DNA of 64,000 nt from Comamonas testosteroni ATCC 11996. GTDB lineage: Bacteria > Pseudomonadota > Gammaproteobacteria > Burkholderiales > Burkholderiaceae_C. Every line of letters begins with the position of its first letter. The stretch's first letter is position 1. The notes beneath the pieces are model-generated. The model was given only the letters and a program-made list of their open reading frames with translations. It did not search any database and was not told the origin of the DNA. Where the stretch lies: positions 124,001 through 188,000 of the forward strand of contig NZ_AHIL01000002.1 of assembly GCF_000241525.1 (NCBI RefSeq). Direction: 5' to 3'. This document shows positions 54,342 to 62,432 of this stretch, piece after piece. The position numbers were made by a program, and so were the translations under genes.

Positions 54342-55904
54342 ATGACCGACTTCAGCCAGCCCTTCAACTTCGCCCAGCATCTGTTTGAGATCAACCAGGG
54401 CCGGGGTGACAAGAACGCCTACACCGATGACCAGGGCACGCTCAGCTATGCGCAGTTGCAGGAGCAGGCGCGCCGCCTGGCGCATGGCCTGCTCGCCGCC
54501 GGCATCCATCGTGAGGAGCGCGTGCTGCTGGTCATGCACGATATGCGCGAGTGGGTGATCTCCTTTCTCGGAGCCATGTACGCAGGCGTGGTGCCGGTGG
54601 CGGTGAATACCTTGCTCACTGCTGCCGACTACGCCTATATGCTCGAGCATTGCCGTGCGCAGGCGATTTTCACCAATGGCGCGCTGGTTCCCGTGGTGCA
54701 GCAGGCCCTGGAGCAGGCGCAGCACGAGGTCAACCATATCTGGGTCGCCAGGCCCGATGAGGCACCGCAAGGCCTGCCACCGGCCTTCGAGCCGCTGCAG
54801 CCCTGGCTGCAGCAACAAACGCCGCTGGCCCATGCCGCCAGGACCATGGGCGACGACCCCGGCTTCTGGCTGTATTCCTCAGGCTCCACCGGCAAGCCCA
54901 AGGGGGCAGTGCATACCCACGCCAACCCCTACTGGACGGCCGAGCTGTATGGCAAGCCGGTGCTGGGCCTGAGCGAAAGCGATGTCTGCTTTTCCGCCGC
55001 CAAGCTTTACTTCGCCTACGGTCTTGGCAACGCCCTGACATTCCCCCTGAGCGTAGGCGCCAGCGTGGTGCTGATGGCCGAGCGCCCCACGCCGGAAGCC
55101 ACCTTCAGGCGCTGGACCGAACACCAGCCCACGGTGTTTTTCGGTGCGCCGACGGGCTTTGCAGGCATGCTGGCTCACACCGCCTTGCCGGCACGCGAAC
55201 AGGTCAGCCTGCGCATGTGCTCCTCGGCCGGCGAAGCCCTGCCGGCCGAGATTGCCCAGCGTTTCAAGACCCATTTCGGTGCCGATATCGTGGACGGCAT
55301 CGGCTCCACCGAAATGCTGCACATCTTCATCTCCAACCGCCCGGACGACATACGCTACGGCAGCACAGGAAAGCCTGTACCAGGCTATGTGGTGGAGTTG
55401 CGCGGCGAGGACGGCCAGCCCGTGGCCGATGGCGAGATTGGCGACCTCTACATCAAGGGCCCGAGCGCCGCCCTGATGTACTGGGCCAACCGTGACAAGA
55501 CACGCGACACCTTCCAGGGCGTCTGGCTCAAGAGCGGCGACAAATATGTGCGCGATGCAGAGGGCTACTACACCTATGCAGGCCGCAGCGACGACATGCT
55601 CAAGGTAAGCGGCATCTATGTCTCGCCCTTCGAGGTCGAATCCACGCTGCAGCAGCACCCCGCGGTGCTGGAAGCGGCCGTGATCGGCGTGACCGACGAG
55701 CAGGGCCTGACCAAGACCAAATCCTATGTGGTGTGCAAGCCCGGGCAGAGCGCCAGCGAGGACGAACTCAAGGCCTTTGTGAAGAGCCGGCTGGCCGCCT
55801 ACAAATACCCGCGCTTCATTGAATTTGTCGATGAGCTGCCCAAGACCGCAACCGGAAAGATCCAGCGCTTTCGCTTGCGTGAGCTGGAATCCAAGCCACG
55901 CTAA
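54342..55904 (+). CDS. bclA: Benzoate-CoA ligase
   Basis: A 520-residue AMP-forming acyl-CoA synthetase that would activate benzoate with CoA and ATP. The P-loop-like LYSSGSTGKPKGAVHTHANPYW, YFAYGLGNALTFPL and the FFGAPTGFAG motif resemble benzoate-CoA ligases. The C-terminal hinge DDMLKVSGIYVSPFEVE and the catalytic lysine in PKTATGKIQRFRLR are present. 2-aminobenzoate or 4-hydroxybenzoate variants cannot be excluded. It lies 3 bp after boxD in the same operon. Confidence 0.88.
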   Translation: MTDFSQPFNFAQHLFEINQGRGDKNAYTDDQGTLSYAQLQEQARRLAHGLLAAGIHREERVLLVMHDMREWVISFLGAMYAGVVPVAVNTLLTAADYAYMLEHCRAQAIFTNGALVPVVQQALEQAQHEVNHIWVARPDEAPQGLPPAFEPLQPWLQQQTPLAHAARTMGDDPGFWLYSSGSTGKPKGAVHTHANPYWTAELYGKPVLGLSESDVCFSAAKLYFAYGLGNALTFPLSVGASVVLMAERPTPEATFRRWTEHQPTVFFGAPTGFAGMLAHTALPAREQVSLRMCSSAGEALPAEIAQRFKTHFGADIVDGIGSTEMLHIFISNRPDDIRYGSTGKPVPGYVVELRGEDGQPVADGEIGDLYIKGPSAALMYWANRDKTRDTFQGVWLKSGDKYVRDAEGYYTYAGRSDDMLKVSGIYVSPFEVESTLQQHPAVLEAAVIGVTDEQGLTKTKSYVVCKPGQSASEDELKAFVKSRLAAYKYPRFIEFVDELPKTATGKIQRFRLRELESKPR

Positions 55905-55926
55905 TTGCTTATCGCAAGGTTGCAAG

Positions 55927-55965
55927 AAGCTATCAAAACAGTAGTCACAAACTAGGGCAATCGCT
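55927..55965. repeat. Dispersed intergenic repeat, family 2 (partial)
   Basis: GAAGCTATCAAAACAGTAGT and a following partner segment resemble the TATCAAAA(C/T)AATAGCTG core. It lies in the 190-bp gap between the ligase gene and the binding-protein gene. Confidence 0.4.
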
Positions 55966-56094
55966 GGTATTGCTTTAAACCTAAAGTTGTTAGAGTGCGC
56001 TCGTGCATCAGTGCCAACCCCAGCACCACAGCCAGTCATAACCGTTGATCTGAGAGTAAGCCGGCATTCGTCCATCAACCAGCAGGAGACAAGC

Positions 56095-57258
56095 ATGAGC
56101 AAGCAATGGGCAATATGGAGCGCAATCGCACTGGCTGCCGCCGCAAGCGGCAGCAGCGCCATGGCGCAGGAGAAGATCAAGGTCGGCTTCATGCTGCCTT
56201 TCAGCGGCACTTATGCAGCGCTGGGCGTGGCGATCGAGAACGGCTTTCGCATGCAGGTAGCCGAGCAAGGCGGCAAGCTGGGCGGGCGCGAGATCGAATA
56301 CTTCAAGGTCGACGACGAATCCGATCCCGCCAAGGCCACGGACAACGTCAACCGCCTCATCAAGCGCGACAAGGTCGACGTGATCATCGGCACCGTGCAC
56401 TCCGGCGTGGCCATGGCCATGGCCAAGGCCGCCAAGGAAAGCGGCACCGTGCTCATCGTGCCCAATGCAGGAGCCGATGCAGTCACCGGCCCCATGTGTG
56501 CTCCGAATATCTTCCGCAGCTCCTTCTCCAACTGGCAGACGGCCTACCCCATGGGCGTGGTTGCGGCCAAGGAAGGCAAGAAAAATGCCATGACCCTTAC
56601 CTGGAAGTACGCTGCCGGCGAAGAGGCCGTCAACGGCTTCAAGGAAGGCTTCGAGAAAAGTGGTGGCAAGGTCAGCAAGCAGCTGACGCTGCCGTTTCCC
56701 AACGTCGAATTCCAGGCTCTGCTGACCGAGATCGCAGCGGCCAAGCCCGATGCAGTGTTCTCCTTCTTTGCAGGCGCAGGTGCCGTGAAATTCGTCAAGG
56801 ACTATCACGCCTCGGGCCTGTCCAAAACCATTCCGCTCTACGGACCGGGCTTTCTGACCGACGGCACGCTGGACGCTCAGGGCGAGGCTGCCCAGGGCAT
56901 GCTGACCACGCTGCACTATGCCGACGAACTGGGCACGGCGCGCGACCAGGCCTTCCGCACCAATTACGCCAAGAACTACAAGCTGCAGCCCGATGTCTAT
57001 GCCGTGCAAGGCTATGACGCTGCGCAGATGCTGGCCGTGGGCCTGAAGGCGGCCGGCGGCGACATCGGCAAGAAGGATGTCTTCCGCACCGCCATCGAAA
57101 AAGCCACGATTGCCAGCCCGCGCGGCGACTTCACCTTGAGCAAGGCACACAACCCCGTGCAGGACATCTATCTGCGCAAGGTCGATGGCAAGGAAAACAA
57201 GAAGATCAGCGTGGCGGTGAAGGCGCTGGCGGACCCGGCCCGCGGCTGCCGCATGTAA
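56095..57258 (+). CDS. ABC importer periplasmic substrate-binding protein (LivK/HBT-type)
   Basis: A 387-residue binding protein with a signal peptide (SAIALAAAASGSSAMAQ) and a type-I periplasmic fold (KVGFMLPFSGTYAALGVAIENGF, then DVIIGTVHSGVAMAMAKAAKE). The sequence and its place behind the ligase gene suggest uptake of benzoate or a related aromatic acid rather than amino acids. The ATG at 56095 has CAGGAGACAAGC upstream. A 190-bp gap with a repeat separates it from bclA, so it may have its own promoter. Confidence 0.88.
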   Translation: MSKQWAIWSAIALAAAASGSSAMAQEKIKVGFMLPFSGTYAALGVAIENGFRMQVAEQGGKLGGREIEYFKVDDESDPAKATDNVNRLIKRDKVDVIIGTVHSGVAMAMAKAAKESGTVLIVPNAGADAVTGPMCAPNIFRSSFSNWQTAYPMGVVAAKEGKKNAMTLTWKYAAGEEAVNGFKEGFEKSGGKVSKQLTLPFPNVEFQALLTEIAAAKPDAVFSFFAGAGAVKFVKDYHASGLSKTIPLYGPGFLTDGTLDAQGEAAQGMLTTLHYADELGTARDQAFRTNYAKNYKLQPDVYAVQGYDAAQMLAVGLKAAGGDIGKKDVFRTAIEKATIASPRGDFTLSKAHNPVQDIYLRKVDGKENKKISVAVKALADPARGCRM

Positions 57259-57415
57259 TAGACGCGGGCCCTGCCGCCCTGGATACGTCGCAGCTCTGCG
57301 CTTGCCGCACCTTCGGTTCCGGCCCAGACAGAGCGCCTCGTCTCCAACGCGAATCCACGATTCGCCGGGCGGTAGCTGCCGCTGCTTCAGCCCTCCCGCT
57401 TCAACAAGGATTGCC

Positions 57416-58288
57416 GTGGATCTCGCCACTTTTCTGGTGCAGTGTCTGAACTCTGTTCAGTACGGACTGCTGCTGTTTCTGCTGGCCTCCGGCCTGACGC
57501 TGATCTTCGGCATCATGGGGGTGATCAACCTCGCCCATGGCAGCTTCTACATGATCGGTGCCTATGTGGCGTTCTCGCTCGCACCTTATCTGGGCCAGCA
57601 TTTCATCGCCATGCTGCTGGTCGGCGTGGTGCTGGCTGTGGTGCTGGGCTATTTTCTCGAATGGGCTTTTTTCAGCTTTCTCTACGAGCGCGATCACCTG
57701 CAGCAGGTGCTGATGACCTATGGTCTGATCCTCGTGTTTGAAGGCCTGCGCGCCATCCTTGTGGGCAACGATGTGCATGGCGTGGAAAAGCCGGCCTGGC
57801 TGGCTGGCAGCTTCCCTCTGATGGGCATGATGCAGTACCCCTGGTACAACGTGTTTGCCGCCGCCGCCTGCCTGCTGGTGGCGCTGCTGATGTACTACAC
57901 CGTCAACCGCACGCGTCTGGGCATGATGATTCGCGCCGGTGCCAGCAACCGCGACATGGTGCGCGGCCTGGGCATCAACATCAAGCGCCTGTACCGCATC
58001 GTTTTCGCCGTGGGCGTGGCCCTGGCAGCCCTGGCCGGAATGATTGCTGCTCCCATGAGTTCGGTCTATCCGAACATGGGCTCCAGCGTGCTCATCATCT
58101 GCTTTGTGGTGGTGGTCATCGGCGGCATTGGATCGATTACCGGCGCGCTGATTGCCTCGCTGCTGGTGGGCTTTGTGGATACCTTCGGCAAGGTGTTCTT
58201 TCAGGAACTCAGCGGCATGAGCATCTATCTGCTGATGGCTGTGATCCTGGTATGGCGACCTGAGGGTTTGCTCGGAAAACGGAGCTGA
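57416..58288 (+). CDS. ABC importer permease (LivH-type)
   Basis: A 290-residue inner-membrane permease. The helix pattern and motifs QYGLLLFLLASGLTLIFGIMGVINLAHGSFYMIGAY and IGGIGSITGALIASLLVGFVDTFGK match LivH. A GTG at 57416 with AAGGA 6 bases upstream is the best start; an earlier frame opening at 57302 adds a proline/arginine-rich segment and is rejected. It is 2 bp from the next permease gene. Confidence 0.9.
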   Translation: MDLATFLVQCLNSVQYGLLLFLLASGLTLIFGIMGVINLAHGSFYMIGAYVAFSLAPYLGQHFIAMLLVGVVLAVVLGYFLEWAFFSFLYERDHLQQVLMTYGLILVFEGLRAILVGNDVHGVEKPAWLAGSFPLMGMMQYPWYNVFAAAACLLVALLMYYTVNRTRLGMMIRAGASNRDMVRGLGINIKRLYRIVFAVGVALAALAGMIAAPMSSVYPNMGSSVLIICFVVVVIGGIGSITGALIASLLVGFVDTFGKVFFQELSGMSIYLLMAVILVWRPEGLLGKRS

Positions 58289-58290
58289 AC

Positions 58291-59385
58291 ATGAGCAATA
58301 CATCCTCCACTCCCTTGCCCAATACCAACCAGGCTTACGCCGAGGCTCCTGCAGTCACCAACCAGAGCCGCCCCATACGCTCCAGAAGCCCTTGGGTGAG
58401 CACGGCACTGCCGCTGGCCGCCGCAGTGCTGCTGGCGGCCGCCCAGCCCTTCTGGTCGGCCTATCTCTCCGATCTGGTCGTCAAGATCATGATCCTGTCC
58501 ATCTTTGCACTCAGTCTTCACATTCTGGTGGGCGGCGCTGGGCTGGTCAGCCTGGGCCATGCGGCCTACTTCGGCCTCGGCGCCTACGCGGCGGTGAAGG
58601 CCGCCGGCCAGGACGGCAGCAACTTTCTCATCATGCTGGGCGCCGCCGTCGGTGTCTCAGGCCTGTATGCGTTGGTGGTCGGCGCCCTGAGTCTGCGCAC
58701 CAAGGGCGTGTACTTCATCATGGTCACGCTGGCGTTCGCGCAACTGGCGTTTTTTGTCGTGCACGACGTGGGCTACTTTGGCGGCAGCGACGGCATCTAC
58801 CTGATGCAGCGACCGGCCATTGGAGCACTGGACATGGAGAGCAGCACCACGCAGTACTACGTGGTGCTGGCAGCCCTGGTGCTGGTCTACGCCTTCATCG
58901 CCATGCTGCGCCACTCTCGCTTCGGGCATGCGCTGGCCGGTATCCGGGTCAACGAGCAGCGCATGCGCGCTGCCGGCTTCACCACCTACGGTTACAAGCT
59001 CGCCGGCTTTGTGATTGCCGGTGCGCTGGCGGGGCTGGCGGGCTTTCTGCTGGCCGCACGCGATGCCGTGGTCAACCCCGAGTTGCTGGCCTGGCACCAC
59101 TCCGGTGAAGTCCTGCTGATGCTGATTCTGGGCGGCGTGGGTTCGCTGCGCGGAGCGGTGCTGGGCACCATCACCTTTGTGCTGCTCAAGGAGCTGCTGA
59201 GCACCCATGCCATCGTGGGCAATGCTGCGGACCATTGGCAACTGACGCTGGGCCTTGCCATCATCGCGCTGGTCGCGCTGCTGCCCAAGGGGCTGGTAGG
59301 CATCAACGACAAATGGCAGAAGAAGGTAGCAGCGCAGACGGATAAATCGCCAGCAGCTATCGAGCAAGGAGCAGACCGTGGTTGA
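58291..59385 (+). CDS. ABC importer permease (LivM-type)
   Basis: A 364-residue permease. After about 45 polar residues, helices start (LPLAAAVLLAAAQPFWSAY), with LHILVGGAGLVSLGHAAYFGLGAYA and the C-terminal LILGGVGSLRGAVLGTITFVLLKELL, typical of LivM. The ATG has GGAGCTGAAC upstream. The stop overlaps the ATPase start by 8 bp. The N-terminal 40 residues with many Pro, Asn and Thr are unusually long. Confidence 0.9.
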   Translation: MSNTSSTPLPNTNQAYAEAPAVTNQSRPIRSRSPWVSTALPLAAAVLLAAAQPFWSAYLSDLVVKIMILSIFALSLHILVGGAGLVSLGHAAYFGLGAYAAVKAAGQDGSNFLIMLGAAVGVSGLYALVVGALSLRTKGVYFIMVTLAFAQLAFFVVHDVGYFGGSDGIYLMQRPAIGALDMESSTTQYYVVLAALVLVYAFIAMLRHSRFGHALAGIRVNEQRMRAAGFTTYGYKLAGFVIAGALAGLAGFLLAARDAVVNPELLAWHHSGEVLLMLILGGVGSLRGAVLGTITFVLLKELLSTHAIVGNAADHWQLTLGLAIIALVALLPKGLVGINDKWQKKVAAQTDKSPAAIEQGADRG

Positions 59386-60148
59386 TACAGGCAATGCTCC
59401 CAAGATGTCCGTGCGCGGCCTGACGCGGCGCTTTGGCGGGCTGGTGGCCGTGAACAATGTGGACCTGGATCTGCACCAGGGCGAGGTCCATGCCGTCATT
59501 GGCACCAACGGCGCAGGCAAGTCCACGCTGATCAACATGCTCTCAGGCGAGATAGCGGCCAGCAGCGGCAGCATTGCGCTTGAAGGCCGGGACGTCACCC
59601 AGATGCCGCAGCCGCAGCGCGCCAAGGCCGGCATCGGCCGCAGCTACCAGCGCACCACCATCTTCCCCGAGTTCACGGTGCTGGAGAACTGCCGGCTCAC
59701 AGCCCAGGCCCAGGCGCTGCCCAGGCCCTGGCGCATCTGGGAGTCGGCCCAGCATTGCGCGGCCAGCATGCAGCGGGCGCAATCTGCACTGAATCGCACC
59801 GGTCTTGCCCAGCAAGCTGCGCGCATTGCCGGCAGCCTGAGCCATGGTGCCAAGCGTCAGCTGGAGGTAGCCATGTGCCTTGCCACGGCGCCGCGTGTGC
59901 TGCTGCTGGACGAACCTCTGGCAGGCATGGGCGCCGAAGAGACAGAACGCATGCTGGAGCTGCTTAAGGAGCTCAAGTCCGCGCATGCCGTGCTGCTGGT
60001 GGAGCACGATATGGATGCCGTTTTCCGCATTGCCGATCGCATCACCGTCATGGTCAACGGCAGCGTGGTGGCCACGGGCACGCCCGATCAGATTCGCAAC
60101 GACCCGGTCGTGCGCACCGCCTATCTGGGAGAGGACGAGCATGCTTGA
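59378..60148 (+). CDS. ABC importer ATP-binding protein (LivG-type)
   Basis: A 256-residue ATPase with Walker A GTNGAGKST near residue 43, a signature LSHGAKRQLEVAMCLAT (an H for G substitution within the usual LSGG-like motif that is common in LivG) and Walker B RVLLLDEPLAGMGAEE. The GTG at 59378 overlaps the permease stop and has AAGGAGCAGACC upstream, so it is the start. The stop lies in the region of the second ATPase start (see that entry). Confidence 0.92.
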   Translation: MVDTGNAPKMSVRGLTRRFGGLVAVNNVDLDLHQGEVHAVIGTNGAGKSTLINMLSGEIAASSGSIALEGRDVTQMPQPQRAKAGIGRSYQRTTIFPEFTVLENCRLTAQAQALPRPWRIWESAQHCAASMQRAQSALNRTGLAQQAARIAGSLSHGAKRQLEVAMCLATAPRVLLLDEPLAGMGAEETERMLELLKELKSAHAVLLVEHDMDAVFRIADRITVMVNGSVVATGTPDQIRNDPVVRTAYLGEDEHA

Positions 60149-60953
60149 AACAAGGCACCCCCTGAGCGGCTCTGCCGCTTCCCCCTCTCTCGCTGCGCGG
60201 GAGGGGGACGGCACAAACACGCGCCCACTTTCCGGGGCTTCGAACCATGCCATGTTCAGCCTGCAGGAGGTGCACAGCTTTTACGGCGACAGCCATATCC
60301 TGCACGGCGTCTCGCTGGATCTGCCTCAGGGCCAGGCCGTGGGCCTGCTGGGCCGCAACGGCATGGGCAAGACCACGCTGATCCGCACGCTGATGGGCTA
60401 TGTGGCGGCGCGCTCGGGCAGGGTGTTTGCCGATGGCAAGGAAGTCACGAATTCCGCCCCCGAAAGAATGGCGCGTCTCGGCATTGGCTATGTCCCCGAA
60501 GGGCGCGGCGTATTCCCCAACCTCTCCGTCAAGGAAAACCTCTTGATGAGTGCCAGAGCCGGCCTGGACGACAGCCGGGGCTGGACCTACGAGCGCGTGC
60601 TTGAAACCTTTCCTCGCCTCAAGGAACGTCTGTCCAACGGCGGCGATCAGCTCTCGGGCGGCGAGCAGCAGATGGTCTCTATCGGCCGCGCGCTGATGAC
60701 CAACCCGCGCCTCATGATTCTCGACGAAGCCACCGAGGGGCTGGCTCCGCTGGTGGTGGCCGAAATCTGGCGCGTGATTGCCCAGATCCGCGAGACCGGC
60801 ATCTCCACGCTGATCGTGGACCGCGACTACAAAAAGGTGCTGGCCCATACCGACAAGGCCGTGGTGATGGAAAAAGGCCGGCTGGCCTTGCAGGCTCAGT
60901 CTGCGGATCTGCTGCAGCAGCCGGAGAAGTTGTCGGTGTTGCTGGGGGTTTGA
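60141..60953 (+). CDS. ABC importer ATP-binding protein (LivF-type), N-terminal extension from a repeat
   Basis: The conserved LivF domain begins at ATG 60252 (MFSLQEVHSFYGDSHILHGV), with Walker A GRNGMGKTT, signature LSGGEQQMVSIGRAL and Walker B RLMILDEATEGLAP. But 60252 has no ribosome binding site, while an in-frame ATG at 60141 has GAGGACGAGC upstream and overlaps the LivG stop by 8 bp, the expected arrangement in this operon. A family-1 repeat (60157-60214) lies between the two starts and is read through in frame. The protein may therefore carry about 37 extra residues, or start at 60252. Either way the ATPase is intact. Confidence 0.85.
   Translation: MLETRHPLSGSAASPSLAAREGDGTNTRPLSGASNHAMFSLQEVHSFYGDSHILHGVSLDLPQGQAVGLLGRNGMGKTTLIRTLMGYVAARSGRVFADGKEVTNSAPERMARLGIGYVPEGRGVFPNLSVKENLLMSARAGLDDSRGWTYERVLETFPRLKERLSNGGDQLSGGEQQMVSIGRALMTNPRLMILDEATEGLAPLVVAEIWRVIAQIRETGISTLIVDRDYKKVLAHTDKAVVMEKGRLALQAQSADLLQQPEKLSVLLGV
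60157..60214 (+). repeat. Dispersed intergenic repeat, family 1 (copy B, in the LivG-LivF junction)
   Basis: CCCCCTGAGCGGCTCTGCCGCTTCCCCC, then CTCTCGCTGCGCGGGAGGGGGACGGC. It shares its first block and the GGGGGACGGC block with the copies at 32203 and 62332, and lies in frame inside the possible LivF N-terminus. Confidence 0.7.
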
Positions 60954-61010
60954 GCGGGGAAAGGTTTTTTAAACCGTTCTTCCATGGCCACGTTATGTTT
61001 TTTAACTTAC

Positions 61011-61197
61011 GGCAGAGGGCGGGTCTCGGCCCGCCGGCCGACCTACTTTCTGTTGCCAGAAAGTAGGCAAAGAGCCTTCCCCTGCTGCCCACGACCCTCC
61101 GGCTTCGCCTACGGGCAACCTGCGCTGTCAACCTCTTGTGACTGTACGGCAAAACTCGCTGCGCGCTTGCAGCGCTTCACTCAAACACGTTGCCGTA
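61011..61197 (+). repeat. ~190-bp element, left copy (inverted with 61464-61656)
   Basis: The order of blocks is GGCAGAGGGCGGG, a hairpin CTACTTTCTGTTGCCAGAAAGTAG, CTTCGCCTACGGGCAACCTG, then ACGGCAAAACTCGCTGCGCGCT and CTCAAACACGTTGCCG. The same blocks recur in reverse on the other side of a 266-bp centre. Each copy could form a long hairpin with the other. It may be a miniature transposable element or a dispersed chromosomal repeat. Confidence 0.65.
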
Positions 61198-61296
61198 AAA
61201 GTGATGACGATGCAGTTGCACTCTGCGGTGCAACTGCCAGCCCCAAGAGGCAGCCGTCGCAGGCGTGGTCAAAAGGGACAATACCAGAGATTCTTT

Positions 61297-61347
61297 ATCA
61301 AACTGATAGCTGTTACCGCAATCTGTATAAGCGCTAGAAGCCAATTT
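61297..61347. repeat. Dispersed intergenic repeat, family 2 (copy within the inverted pair)
   Basis: ATCAAACTGATAGCTGTTACCGC followed by ATAAGCGCTAGAAGCCAATTT. The two halves are imperfect inverted partners and match the family core. Confidence 0.55.
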
Positions 61348-61463
61348 CGTTATAACTCTCGCAGGCCGTCCGACCCCGCTTTCACCCGTCTGGCTGCGCC
61401 TGCGGCACGCAGCTCAGGCTGCGGGCATTGGCACCGAAGAGTGCCAATGCTTCGTGCTCTGAC

Positions 61464-61656
61464 TTGCGGCAACGTGTTTGAGCGGAGTGCGCCAGCACAC
61501 AGCGAGTTTTGCCGCACCGCGGTCTGAATTGCGTGACACAGGTTTGCCCGGAGCGAAGCGCAGGGACGCAGACATCCGGGTCGCATTCTTTGGGTTACGT
61601 TTCTTGTGCGAGCAAGAAACGTAACTCGCCTGCCGGGGCGAGTCCCGGCCTCTGCC
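61464..61656 (-). repeat. ~190-bp element, right copy (inverted)
   Basis: Read on the minus strand it runs GGCAGAGGCCGGG, a hairpin GTTACGTTTCTTG with CAAGAAACGTAAC, CTTCGCTCCGGGCAAACCTG, then GCGGCAAAACTCGCTGTGTGCT and CTCAAACACGTTGCCGC. Block order and spacing match the left copy, although the hairpin bases differ. Confidence 0.65.
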
Positions 61657-61687
61657 CTAAAAACAAAGCGGTCTCGCAAACCAAAAC

Positions 61688-62161
61688 CTACTGCACTCCG
61701 CCCAACGAAGCCGCATCCAGTCGCACATTCTTCGCTGCCTCAGGCGGCAGGATTGCCATCGTCAGGCTGCAGTTGCAGGTCAGCTTGCCTTCCTCATCGC
61801 GCAACTCCACCGCCCAGACATGCGTGGTGCGCCCCAGGTGCGTGGGCCGCGCCGTGGCGGTGATCCAGCTGCCCTTGCGGCCTGCGCGCACATGGTTGGC
61901 GGTCACGCTGAGGCCCACGCAGCGGTAGCCTTCTGGAATGCTGCAGGCCGCAGCCATCGACCCCAGCGTCTCGGCCAGCACCACGCTGACGCCGCCGTGC
62001 AAGATGCCATAGGGCTGGCAGGTGCGTTCATCCACATGGATGCGGGCGCGCACATAGTCGTCGCCGTATTCGGTGAACTCAATGCCCAGATGGGAAATTG
62101 CAGTGTTTGCGCTGCCTGCGTTCAGCGCTTTCAGATCGAGCTCTCGGGTCCAGATCGCCAT
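61688..62161 (-). CDS. Hotdog-fold acyl-CoA thioesterase (YdiI/PaaI-like)
   Basis: A 157-residue thioesterase. The segment QPYGILHGGVSVVLAETLGSMAA holds the HGG active-site motif and catalytic glutamate of the YdiI/4-hydroxybenzoyl-CoA thioesterase group, and VGLSVTANHVRAGRKG follows. Its presence near benzoyl-CoA genes suggests release of CoA from stalled aromatic thioesters, which is inference. The ATG is preceded by AAGGACTGGT, and a terminator-like hairpin lies just 20 bases upstream on the same strand. Confidence 0.88.
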   Translation of the reverse strand: MAIWTRELDLKALNAGSANTAISHLGIEFTEYGDDYVRARIHVDERTCQPYGILHGGVSVVLAETLGSMAAACSIPEGYRCVGLSVTANHVRAGRKGSWITATARPTHLGRTTHVWAVELRDEEGKLTCNCSLTMAILPPEAAKNVRLDAASLGGVQ

Positions 62162-62181
62162 ACCAGTCCTTGTGGTGCATG

Positions 62182-62212
62182 AAAAAAGGACGCTCCTTGC
62201 AGAGCGTCCTTC
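62182..62212 (-). terminator. Terminator just upstream of the thioesterase gene
   Basis: On the minus strand AAGGACGCTC pairs with GAGCGTCCTT around TGCAAG and is followed by a T run. It ends 20 bases before the thioesterase ATG, so either it ends the CoA-transferase transcript or it acts as a leader element for the thioesterase. Confidence 0.85.
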
Positions 62213-62331
62213 GATGCTAAGGACTTGGAGCAGCAGACGCCAGCACCAAGCGGACTAGGCAGCAGCTCCCAGTCAATGCCTCAAGCCATGTGGCATAGCG
62301 GACAGTGCACCCACGCCCCGAGTCAGAGACA

Positions 62332-62428
62332 CCAAGCAAGGGCCTAGGCGGCCCCGCCGCCCCGCAGCGAGGGTGTCGTCCCCCTTGAGGGAAGCCGCGG
62401 AGCCTCCCAGGCGCAGCGGCTCAGGGGG
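62332..62428 (-). repeat. Dispersed intergenic repeat, family 1 (copy C)
   Basis: On the minus strand: CCCCCTGAGCCGC, GCGGCTTCCCTCAAGGGGGACGAC, then CGCTGCGGGGCGGCGGGGCC and CCTTGCTTGG. It lies between the CoA-transferase gene and the thioesterase gene. Confidence 0.7.
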
Positions 62429-62432
62429 TAGC

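Larger units (their letters stand above)
60954..61687. other. Gene-free repeat-rich region after the importer operon
   Basis: About 730 bp with no credible gene. It holds two inverted copies of a ~190-bp element, a family-2 repeat at 61297-61347, and a local palindrome GTTGCACTCTGCGGTGCAAC near 61216. Short frames here are translations of the repeats. No terminator with a T tract was seen for the importer operon. Confidence 0.6.

Noticed and set aside
57302..57415. N-terminal extension of the LivH-type permease
   Set aside because: The first 38 codons are Pro/Arg/Ser-rich and have no ribosome binding site; GTG 57416 has AAGGA at good spacing.
61138..61928. Several 80-140 codon frames in the region after livF
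   Set aside because: They translate the inverted repeats and the thioesterase antisense strand, and lack ribosome binding sites and motifs.
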